Assembly: GCA_023433465.1 (NCBI GenBank)
Contig: JAEZCR010000287.1
Coordinates: forward strand, 1 to 5,368
Source of the DNA: Pseudomonadota bacterium
GTDB lineage: Bacteria > Pseudomonadota > Gammaproteobacteria > Steroidobacterales > Steroidobacteraceae
Length of the DNA: 5,368 nucleotides
Direction: 5' to 3'
This document shows, one piece after another, positions 1 to 5,368 of the stretch. The position numbers and the translations under genes are program-made. Position 1 is the stretch's first letter, and each line of letters begins with the position of its first letter. The notes below the pieces were generated by a model. It saw nothing but the letters and a program-made list of their open reading frames with translations, searched no databases and had not been told where the DNA came from.

Positions 1-1
1 G

Positions 2-1321
2 TGTTACCGCGCGCTCGGCGTCGTGCACGCGACGTACAAGCCGATGCCCGGACGCTTCAAGGACTACATCGCGATCCCGCGCATCAACGGTTACCAGTCG
101 CTGCACACGACGCTGTTCGGGCCCAACGGCATCCCGATCGAGGTGCAGATCCGCACCGAGGACATGCACCGCGTGGCCGAGGCGGGAGTCGCCGCGCACT
201 GGAAATACAAGGTCAACGAGAGTGGTGGCGGCCAGGACGACCGCGCGCGCGAGTGGCTCGCGAATCTCGTCGACATGCAGGAGGGCGGCAGCTCCGAGGA
301 CTTCCTCGAGAGCGTCAAGGTCGACCTGTTCCCGGACAAGGTGTACGTGTTCACGCCGAAGGGCGAGATCCTGCGCCTGCCGCGCGGCGCGACCGTCGTC
401 GATTTCGCGTACGCCGTGCACACCGACGTCGGCAACCGCTGCGTGGCCGCGAAGGTGGACAGGCGCCTGACGCCACTGCGCACGCCGCTGCGAAATGGCC
501 AGACCGTCGAGATCATCACGGCCAAGGGCGCGATGCCGAATCCGTCGTGGGTGAACTTCGTCGTGACGGCGAAGGCGCGCGCCGCGGTACGCCACTATCT
601 CAAGGGCCTGCGGCGCCAGGAAGCGATCGAGCTCGGCGCGCGGCTCATCAACCAGGCGCTGGGCGAGTTCAAACTGTCGCTCGAAGAAGTGGCGCCCGAT
701 ACGCTCAACGCGGCGGTGGTCGAGCTCGGCATGCACGACGTGGACGAGCTGTACGAGAAGGTGGGACTCGGCGAGCGGCTCGCACCCCTCGTGGCGCGCC
801 GACTGCTGCCGACCAAAGCCGCCGAGGAATCCTTCTCCGGCGCGCCCGCGCCGCTCGCGATCGCGGGCACCGAAGGCCTGCTCGTGTCCTATGCACGCTG
901 CTGCTTCCCGATTCCCGATGATCCGATCTTCGCGTTCCTGTCGGCGGGCCGCGGCGTCGTCGTTCACCGCGAGAACTGCGTGAACGTCGAGGACTATCGC
1001 AAACATCCCGAGAACTGGCTGCCGGTGGCGTGGCAGGCCACCACGGACAAGATGTTCAGCTCCGAGATCCGCGTCGACGTCGCCAACAAGATGGGCGTGC
1101 TCGCCGCGGTGGCCGCGGCCATCTCCTCCGGCGACACCAACATCGAACGCGTCGCGGTCGAGGAGAAGGACGCCGACTCTTCGTCGCTCGTGTTCGAGCT
1201 GCGTGTGCGCAATCGCGAGCACCTCGCGCGAGTCGTGAAAGTCATCCGCCGCATGCCCGAGGTGCTCAAAGTCACGCGTACAATCGCGAGCCACGGCCGC
1301 GCCGATCGCTCGGCTGATTAG
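2..1321 (+). CDS. spoT: Bifunctional (p)ppGpp synthetase/hydrolase SpoT/Rel, C-terminal part (5' end outside window)
   Basis: This is the 3' part of a long RelA/SpoT-family gene, open at the left edge; the first whole codon is at 2 and the stop is TAG. SpoT makes and degrades the stringent-response alarmone (p)ppGpp in the cytoplasm. The visible 439 residues start inside the synthetase domain, with YKPMPGRFKDYIAIPR and NGYQSLHTT near residues 11-35 and VQIRTEDM before GVAAHWKYK. A TGS domain follows at about 107-170 (DLFPDKVYVFTPKGE, DFAYAVHTD, GQTVEIIT). After a helical region comes a zinc-finger-like segment with C300, C301, H322 and C326, then an ACT domain from about 353 to the end. The hydrolase domain and the EXDD/RXKD loop lie outside the window. 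I call it SpoT rather than RelA from its close resemblance to E. coli SpoT (about 702 residues) and its ridA-recG neighbourhood. The zinc-finger segment reads PIPDD where the family usually has PIPGD. Confidence 0.95.
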   Translation, partial: CYRALGVVHATYKPMPGRFKDYIAIPRINGYQSLHTTLFGPNGIPIEVQIRTEDMHRVAEAGVAAHWKYKVNESGGGQDDRAREWLANLVDMQEGGSSEDFLESVKVDLFPDKVYVFTPKGEILRLPRGATVVDFAYAVHTDVGNRCVAAKVDRRLTPLRTPLRNGQTVEIITAKGAMPNPSWVNFVVTAKARAAVRHYLKGLRRQEAIELGARLINQALGEFKLSLEEVAPDTLNAAVVELGMHDVDELYEKVGLGERLAPLVARRLLPTKAAEESFSGAPAPLAIAGTEGLLVSYARCCFPIPDDPIFAFLSAGRGVVVHRENCVNVEDYRKHPENWLPVAWQATTDKMFSSEIRVDVANKMGVLAAVAAAISSGDTNIERVAVEEKDADSSSLVFELRVRNREHLARVVKVIRRMPEVLKVTRTIASHGRADRSAD

Positions 1322-1326
1322 CATTC

Positions 1327-1332
1327 GAGGAG
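1327..1332 (+). promoter_or_regulatory. Shine-Dalgarno of ridA
   Basis: GAGGAG lies 6 nt before the ATG at 1339, inside the 17-nt gap after the spoT stop. It is the only clear Shine-Dalgarno among the gene starts in this window and fixes the ridA start. The short gap shows no promoter or terminator, which fits co-transcription with spoT. Confidence 0.8.
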
Positions 1333-1338
1333 TTCACG

Positions 1339-1722
1339 ATGTCGATCAAGGCCATCCACACGGATCAGGCGCCCAAGGCCATTGGCCCGTATTCACAGGC
1401 GGTACGCGCCGGCAACACGGTCTACATGGCGGGCCAGATTCCGCTCGATCCCGTCACGATGCAGATGGTCGAAGGTGACTTCGAGGCCGAGGCGCGCCGC
1501 GTATTCGAGAACATCAAGGCGGTGATCGCGGCGTCGGGCGGCACGTTCGAGCAGGTCGTGAAGGTCACGATCTTCCTGACCGACTTCGCGAACTTCGCGA
1601 AGGTCAACGAGCTCATGATGCAGTACTTCAAGGAACCTTACCCGGCCCGCTCGACGGTCGCCGTCGCGGCGCTGCCGCGCAACGCGCGCGTCGAGATCGA
1701 GTGCACGCTGCACCTGGGCTGA
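1339..1722 (+). CDS. ridA: RidA family 2-iminobutanoate/2-iminopropanoate deaminase
   Basis: This is a complete 127-residue protein, the usual length for the RidA (YjgF/YER057c/UK114) family. Family members hydrolyse reactive enamines and imines released by PLP enzymes such as threonine dehydratase, to 2-ketoacids and ammonia. This protects other PLP enzymes from damage. They are cytosolic homotrimers with the active site between subunits. Visible family marks are AIGPYSQAV (14-22, with Y18), MAGQIPLDP (30-38), a central ENIKAVIAASG helix and the C-terminal YPARSTVAVAALPR. R104 corresponds to the catalytic arginine (R105 in E. coli) and E119 to the conserved glutamate (E120). The cysteine of E. 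coli RidA two residues after that arginine is Thr106 here. The gene sits 17 nt after spoT and 16 nt before recG, so it is probably in the same operon. Confidence 0.96.
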   Translation: MSIKAIHTDQAPKAIGPYSQAVRAGNTVYMAGQIPLDPVTMQMVEGDFEAEARRVFENIKAVIAASGGTFEQVVKVTIFLTDFANFAKVNELMMQYFKEPYPARSTVAVAALPRNARVEIECTLHLG

Positions 1723-1738
1723 GCACTCCCTGACCACC

Positions 1739-3838
1739 GTGGCTACGCCCGCGCCACACGTCGTGCCCATCGAGCAGCGTCCGGTGGCGTCGCTGCGCGG
1801 CGTGGGCCCGGCGCTCGCGGAAAGACTCGCGAAACTCGGCGTCACGCAGGTGCAGGACCTGCTGTTCGTCCTTCCCTCGCGTTACGAAGATCGCACGCAG
1901 GTCAGCGACATCGGTGCGCTGCGCCACGGCGTGCGCGCCGTGGTCGAAGGCGAGGTCCAGCTCACCGAGGTGGCTTATCGGCGCCGGCGGCAGCTCCTGT
2001 GCCGCATCACCGACGGCACCGGTTCGCTGACTCTGCGATTCTTCTATTTCTCGGGCGCACAGCAGGCGGGACTCGCGCGCGGCACGCGTATTCGCTGCTT
2101 CGGCGAAGTGCGGCGCGGCCCGCTGGGGCTCGAGATCGTGCACCCGGAGTACCGGCGCATCGGCCAGGAAGCCTCGCCGCTCGAGGAAGTGCTCACACCT
2201 ATCTACCCGACGACCGAGGGCGTGCCGCAACCGCGGCTGCGGTCGCTGATCGAGCTCGCGCTGAAGGAGGCCGAGCGCTCGGGCGTGCGCGACTGGATTC
2301 CGCGTCACATGCTGGAGCGCTTCCAGTTGCCCGGCCTGTTCGAGGCGTTGTCGATGCTGCATCGGCCGCCGCGCGACGTGGAGCTCGACGAGCTGTTGAG
2401 CGGCCGCCATCCCGCGCAGCGGCGGCTCGCCTTCGAGGAGCTGCTCGCGCACCAGCTCTCGCTGCGGAAGTTGCGCCAGGAGATACAGTCGGATCCGGCG
2501 GAGACCCTGCGCGACGCGGAGGGCCTAGAGCAACGTTTCCTCGCGTCGCTGCCGTTCTCGCTCACGGGCGCCCAGCAGCGGGCGCTCGCGGAAGTCGACG
2601 GAGATCTCGCGGCGAGTCGCCCGATGGTGAGGCTGGTCCAGGGCGACGTCGGTTGCGGCAAGACGGTGGTGGCTGGCGCGGCCGCCGCGCGCGCGGTCGG
2701 TTCGGGACTGCAGGCGGCGCTCATGGCGCCCACCGAACTACTCGCCGAGCAGCACTTCCGCAACTTCGATCGCTGGTTCCGGCCGCTCGGGATCACCGTC
2801 GCTCTCGTGACCGGATCGCAACCGGCGCGCACGCGGCGCAGCGCGCTCGAAGCCGCCGCGAGCGGCGAGGTGCCCATCGTCGTCGGCACGCACGCGTTGT
2901 TCCAGGAGTCGATGTCGTTCGCGCGGCTCGGACTGGTGATCGTCGACGAGCAGCATCGCTTCGGCGTGCACCAACGCCTGAGCCTGCGCGACAAGGGCGC
3001 GCGCGACGGCAAGTTGCCGCACCAGCTCATCATGACCGCGACGCCCATCCCGCGCACGCTCGCGATGACCGCGTACGCCGATCTCGACGTGTCCGTGATC
3101 GACGAGCTGCCGCCCGGCCGCACGCCCGTGAAAACCGTCGTGCTGCCGGAAACTCGACGCGATGAAATCGTCCAGCGCATTCACAAGCAAGTGCTCGAGG
3201 GACGGCAGGCCTACTGGGTCTGTCCCCTCATCGACGAATCCGAGGAGTTGCGTTACCAGGCGGCGGAGGAGACCGCGGCGGCACTCGCGGCCGCGTTGCC
3301 CGAGGTGCGCGTGGGCCTCGTGCATGGACGCATGCCGACGAAAGAGAAAGAGCGCGGCATGTACCAGTTCAAGGACGGCAAGATCGGACTACTCGTCGCG
3401 ACGACGGTGATCGAGGTCGGCGTCGACGTCCCGAACGCCACGCTCATGGTCATCGAGAACGCCGAGCGCATGGGGCTCGCGCAATTGCATCAGCTGCGCG
3501 GACGCGTGGGTCGCGGCGCGCATGAAAGCGCCTGCGTGCTTCTCTATGGCGGAAAACTTTCCGAGATGGCGCGTGCACGACTCGCCGCGATCCGCGAGAC
3601 GAATGATGGCTTCGAGATCGCGCGCCGGGATCTCGAATTGCGAGGACCGGGTGAGCTTCTGGGCACCCGGCAGACGGGTCTCGCGGAGATGCGCATCGCC
3701 GACCTGGTCCGAGATTCGGACATGCTGCCGGACGTGCAGTTGGCGGCGGAATCGCTGTTGAAACAAGATTCCGGCCCTGTGAACGCATTGATCCGCCGAT
3801 GGGTCGGATCCAACGCCCAGTATGGCCGGGTCGGCTGA
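1739..3838 (+). CDS. recG: ATP-dependent DNA helicase RecG
   Basis: This is a complete 699-residue superfamily-2 helicase, close to the 693 residues of E. coli RecG. RecG remodels stalled replication forks, Holliday junctions and R-loops. The N-terminus has SLRGVGPALAERLAKLGV (18-35) and the PSRYEDRT segment. The OB-fold wedge domain spans about 64-140, with fork-contacting aromatics in LRFFYFS (F101, F102). Helicase motifs follow in order: Walker A GDVGCGKT (302-309, K308), APTELLAEQH (330-339), DEQH (403-406), TATPIPRTLA (433-442), TTVIEVGVDVP, and QLRGRVGRG (585-593). The C-terminal TRG region FEIARRDLELRGPGELLGTRQTG starts at 625. No frameshift or missing motif is visible. GTG at 1739 is the first ATG/GTG start I find in this frame near the ridA stop, and it gives an N-terminus matching the family. 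No good Shine-Dalgarno precedes it, so coupling to ridA translation is plausible. Confidence 0.97.
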   Translation: MATPAPHVVPIEQRPVASLRGVGPALAERLAKLGVTQVQDLLFVLPSRYEDRTQVSDIGALRHGVRAVVEGEVQLTEVAYRRRRQLLCRITDGTGSLTLRFFYFSGAQQAGLARGTRIRCFGEVRRGPLGLEIVHPEYRRIGQEASPLEEVLTPIYPTTEGVPQPRLRSLIELALKEAERSGVRDWIPRHMLERFQLPGLFEALSMLHRPPRDVELDELLSGRHPAQRRLAFEELLAHQLSLRKLRQEIQSDPAETLRDAEGLEQRFLASLPFSLTGAQQRALAEVDGDLAASRPMVRLVQGDVGCGKTVVAGAAAARAVGSGLQAALMAPTELLAEQHFRNFDRWFRPLGITVALVTGSQPARTRRSALEAAASGEVPIVVGTHALFQESMSFARLGLVIVDEQHRFGVHQRLSLRDKGARDGKLPHQLIMTATPIPRTLAMTAYADLDVSVIDELPPGRTPVKTVVLPETRRDEIVQRIHKQVLEGRQAYWVCPLIDESEELRYQAAEETAAALAAALPEVRVGLVHGRMPTKEKERGMYQFKDGKIGLLVATTVIEVGVDVPNATLMVIENAERMGLAQLHQLRGRVGRGAHESACVLLYGGKLSEMARARLAAIRETNDGFEIARRDLELRGPGELLGTRQTGLAEMRIADLVRDSDMLPDVQLAAESLLKQDSGPVNALIRRWVGSNAQYGRVG

Positions 3839-3841
3839 TGA

Positions 3842-3870
3842 TTGAGCTCCAAATGCGAATCATTTACATT
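3842..3870 (+). promoter_or_regulatory. Putative sigma70 promoter of the tonB-like gene
   Basis: TTGAGC (3842-3847, 4/6 to the -35 consensus) is followed after 17 nt by TACATT (3865-3870, 4/6 to the -10 consensus). Initiation would fall near 3877, leaving a leader of about 10 nt to the ATG at 3887 or about 34 nt to the ATG at 3911. The match is only moderate. Support comes from the position right after the recG stop and from the Fur-like palindrome covering the spacer and -10. Confidence 0.45.
3852..3870 (+). promoter_or_regulatory. Putative Fur box (iron-responsive operator)
   Basis: AATGCGAATCATTTACATT is a 9-1-9 inverted repeat centred on C3861, with 7 of 9 arm positions pairing. Against the symmetric Fur pattern AATGATAAT-N-ATTATCATT it matches 14 of 18 arm positions. 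Each arm keeps AATG..AAT and mismatches only at the two inner positions. It covers the putative -10 and most of the promoter spacer, so bound Fur-Fe(II) would block RNA polymerase. It lies just upstream of a TonB-family gene, a classic Fur target. The similarity is read directly; the function is inferred. Confidence 0.65.
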
Positions 3871-3886
3871 CGCTCTCTCAATCAAC

Positions 3887-4585
3887 ATGGCTGCCCGACT
3901 CAAAAACGAGATGCCCGATGCGGAGGTTCACCGCGGTGAGCCGCTGCCGGTCATGCTCCGCGACTTCGCGGCATCGCGCCCGCAACCCGCGCGGCGCAAG
4001 AAGTCCGGAGGCCGCACCGCTTTCATCATCGCGACGGTGGGCGTGCACTTGGTCGCAGCCGCGGGGTTGCTCTCCGCGCGTCAGGGCGCTCGCGCTGTTG
4101 CCGAGCCCGCGCCGATCGTCGCTTCCTTGATCGAAGCGCCGACGACCGAAGAGGCGCCGCCCGAATACACGCCGCCGGTCCAGGCCGTCGCGTACTCGCT
4201 TCCCTCGCCGCAGGATCTTTCGTTCGAGTCCGACGCGATTTCCGTGGCGCCCGTGACCACGACCACCGCCGCCACGAACCCCGCTCCCCAGGTCGTCGCG
4301 CCGCCGGTGATCGATGACGTCGATTACCTGCGCGTCACGCGGCCTGTCTACCCGAAGGAATCGCAGCGACGGCGCGAGCGCGGCACCGTGATCCTGCGCG
4401 TGCTCATCGATGCGATGGGCCGCCCCGCGCAGATCCAGGTCGAACGTTCGAGCGGTTACGAGCGTCTCGACGCGGCGGGCCGCGAAGCCATCGCGAAGTC
4501 CCTGTTCCGCCCGCACGAAGTGAACGGCATCGCGCAGCCCGCGCAGGTGCTGATCCCGATCGAGTTCGCGCCCCGCGCGACCTGA
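3887..4585 (+). CDS. tonB: Energy transducer TonB family protein
   Basis: This protein of 232 residues has TonB architecture. TonB is anchored in the inner membrane, takes energy from the proton-motive force through ExbB/ExbD, and drives uptake of siderophores, haem or other ligands through outer-membrane receptors. A basic cytoplasmic segment (ARRKKSGGR, 35-43) precedes one membrane helix (about 44-64). That helix has TVGVH at 50-54, mirroring the Ser-x3-His of E. coli TonB with Thr for Ser. A Pro/Ala/Thr-rich periplasmic linker follows (about 65-144), without the usual Pro-Lys or Glu-Pro repeats. A TonB_C domain spans about 145-230 (TRPVYPKESQRRRERGTVIL, then LIDAMGRPAQIQV and FRPHEVNG). 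Start choice is uncertain: ATG 3887 lies just after the Fur-like box, ATG 3911 gives 224 residues, and TTG 3842 would put the operator inside the gene. None has a good Shine-Dalgarno. No exbB or exbD is in the window. Confidence 0.88.
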   Translation: MAARLKNEMPDAEVHRGEPLPVMLRDFAASRPQPARRKKSGGRTAFIIATVGVHLVAAAGLLSARQGARAVAEPAPIVASLIEAPTTEEAPPEYTPPVQAVAYSLPSPQDLSFESDAISVAPVTTTTAATNPAPQVVAPPVIDDVDYLRVTRPVYPKESQRRRERGTVILRVLIDAMGRPAQIQVERSSGYERLDAAGREAIAKSLFRPHEVNGIAQPAQVLIPIEFAPRAT

Positions 4586-4606
4586 TCGCGTGACCGCGCG
4601 TATGAT
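4577..4606 (+). promoter_or_regulatory. Possible promoter at the ubiA start (weak)
   Basis: TATGAT (4601-4606) matches the -10 consensus at 5 of 6 positions. Only a poor -35 candidate, GCGACC at 4577-4582 (3/6), lies 18 nt upstream, within the end of the tonB-like gene. Initiation would fall around 4613-4615, essentially at the ubiA GTG. The hexamer is also part of a small GC-rich hairpin (4596-4612: five GC pairs, a GU and an AT, three-base loop). Chance occurrence is quite possible, and ubiA may simply be read from the tonB promoter. Confidence 0.22.
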
Positions 4607-4614
4607 GCGCGCCA

Positions 4615-5368
4615 GTGTCACGTCCCCTCACAGACCTGGACCTAACCCCGCAGCCCTCGGGTCTGCAACTCGAACTGCTGCGCTACAAGCGCCGCATCCG
4701 CGACCTGATCGAACTCGCGCGCCTGCATCGGCCCATCGGCATCTGGTTGCTGCTGTGGCCCGTGCTCTGGGCGCTGTGGGTCGCCGGGCAGTCGCATCCC
4801 ACACCGAAGATCCTCGTGATCTTCGTGTTGGGCACGGTCGCGATGCGTTCCGCGGGCTGCGTGATCAACGATCTCGCGGATCGTGATTTCGATCCGTTCG
4901 TGAAGCGCACGCGCGACCGGCCGATCGCCTCGCGCCGGATCGCGCCCCACGAAGCCGTCATATGGTTCCTCGTGCTGATTGGCATCGCGCTCGCGCTGGT
5001 GCTGCAGCTCGACTGGCCGACCATCCGGCTGTCGTTCGTCGGCGCGGTGCTCGCGGTGAGCTACCCATTCTTCAAGCGGTTCTTTCCGCTGCCGCAGTTC
5101 TACCTGGGCGTCGCGTTCAGCTGGGGCGTGCCGATGGTGTTCATGGCCGAGCTCGGCCACGTCCCGCGCGTGGCGTGGATCATCTTCTTCGCGGGCATCA
5201 TCTGGGCGGCTATCTACGACACGATGTACGCGATGGTCGACCGCGAGGACGACCTCAAGATCGGCGTGAAGTCGAGCGCCATCGTGTTCGGCGACATGGA
5301 CAAGCTGATCATCGCGATGCTGCAGGGACTGTTCCTGTTCGCGCTGTATCTCGCCGGCAAGAGCATGG
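4615..5368 (+). CDS. ubiA: 4-hydroxybenzoate polyprenyltransferase UbiA (3' end outside window)
   Basis: This is an open frame of 251 codons running off the right edge; E. coli UbiA has 290 residues, so roughly 40 are probably missing. UbiA is an inner-membrane enzyme that attaches the polyprenyl tail to 4-hydroxybenzoate, the first membrane step of ubiquinone synthesis. The family start region LARLHRPIGIWLLLWPVLWA lies at about 34-53. The first Asp-rich motif is NDLADRDFD (85-93), followed by VKRTRDRPIAS (96-106). The second, YDTMYAMVDREDD (201-213), precedes IGVKSSAIVFG. These Asp clusters bind the Mg-pyrophosphate of the prenyl donor. Strongly hydrophobic helices fill the intervals. GTG 4615 is the earliest start possible because an in-frame TGA sits at 4603-4605; the ATGs at 4602 and 4605 are in another frame. 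No Shine-Dalgarno is visible. It follows the tonB-like gene after 29 nt. Confidence 0.95.
   Translation, partial: MSRPLTDLDLTPQPSGLQLELLRYKRRIRDLIELARLHRPIGIWLLLWPVLWALWVAGQSHPTPKILVIFVLGTVAMRSAGCVINDLADRDFDPFVKRTRDRPIASRRIAPHEAVIWFLVLIGIALALVLQLDWPTIRLSFVGAVLAVSYPFFKRFFPLPQFYLGVAFSWGVPMVFMAELGHVPRVAWIIFFAGIIWAAIYDTMYAMVDREDDLKIGVKSSAIVFGDMDKLIIAMLQGLFLFALYLAGKSM

Noticed and set aside
1..921. 306-codon plus-strand frame overlapping spoT from position 1
   Set aside because: It is a frame shadow; the conserved synthetase and TGS motifs are all in the frame starting at 2.
1584..1602. Tandem CTTCGCGAA copies and a 10-bp palindrome in ridA
   Set aside because: It encodes the family-typical DFANFAKV stretch; the repeat follows from Phe-Ala codon choice in GC-rich DNA.
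1628..2452. Long minus-strand open frame (274 codons) across the ridA end and recG
   Set aside because: It is antisense to recG, whose helicase motifs are unmistakable. Its translation is rich in Arg, Ala and His with no domain, as expected from GC-rich DNA read on the wrong strand.
1999..3165. 388-codon plus-strand frame inside recG
   Set aside because: It is out of frame with recG. The product is Arg/Ala-dominated low complexity with no recognisable motif.
3790..3810. Inverted repeat GATCCG/CGGATC near the recG 3' end, considered as a terminator
   Set aside because: It is a 6-bp stem with a 9-nt loop inside the coding sequence, with no following T-run, so it is not a convincing terminator.
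4590..4886. 98-codon plus-strand frame and long minus-strand frames over ubiA
   Set aside because: The UbiA Asp-rich motifs lie in the other plus-strand frame (4615 to the end). These alternatives have Arg/Pro/Ala-rich or His/Gln-rich noise.

Overview
The window is a compact, GC-rich stretch of five same-strand (+) genes of a typical proteobacterial chromosome. Two genes are cut by the window edges. The order is spoT (5' end missing), ridA, recG, a tonB-family gene, then ubiA (3' end missing). All five are recognisable from conserved motifs. The spoT-ridA-recG order and the SpoT-, RecG- and UbiA-type sequences suggest a high-GC gammaproteobacterium, perhaps near the Xanthomonadales, Steroidobacterales or Nevskiales. 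That placement is inference from recalled gene order and residue patterns, not from a search.

Layout. Positions 2-1321 hold the C-terminal 439 residues of the bifunctional (p)ppGpp synthetase/hydrolase: the end of the synthetase domain, then TGS, helical, zinc-finger and ACT domains. After 17 nt with a clear Shine-Dalgarno comes ridA (1339-1722, enamine/imine deaminase). After a further 16 nt comes recG (1739-3838, GTG start, ATP-dependent fork-reversal helicase). These three look like one transcription unit. The only intergenic DNA with visible regulatory structure is the 48 nt after recG. It holds a 19-bp palindrome close to the Fur consensus, lying on a plausible sigma70 promoter directly in front of the tonB-like gene (about 3887-4585). 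A 29-nt gap then leads to ubiA (4615 to the end), which must start at GTG because a frame-matched stop lies just upstream.

How the genes fit together. The first three are housekeeping functions: stringent-response alarmone turnover, clearing of reactive enamine intermediates, and replication-fork repair. The TonB-like protein should energise outer-membrane receptors and is probably iron-controlled. UbiA catalyses the prenylation step of ubiquinone synthesis. I see no RNA gene, insertion sequence, CRISPR array, phage gene or large repeat, and no gene-free stretch over 50 nt. I found no convincing undescribed system. The best second-look items are the Fur-box/promoter arrangement before tonB and the start region of ubiA.
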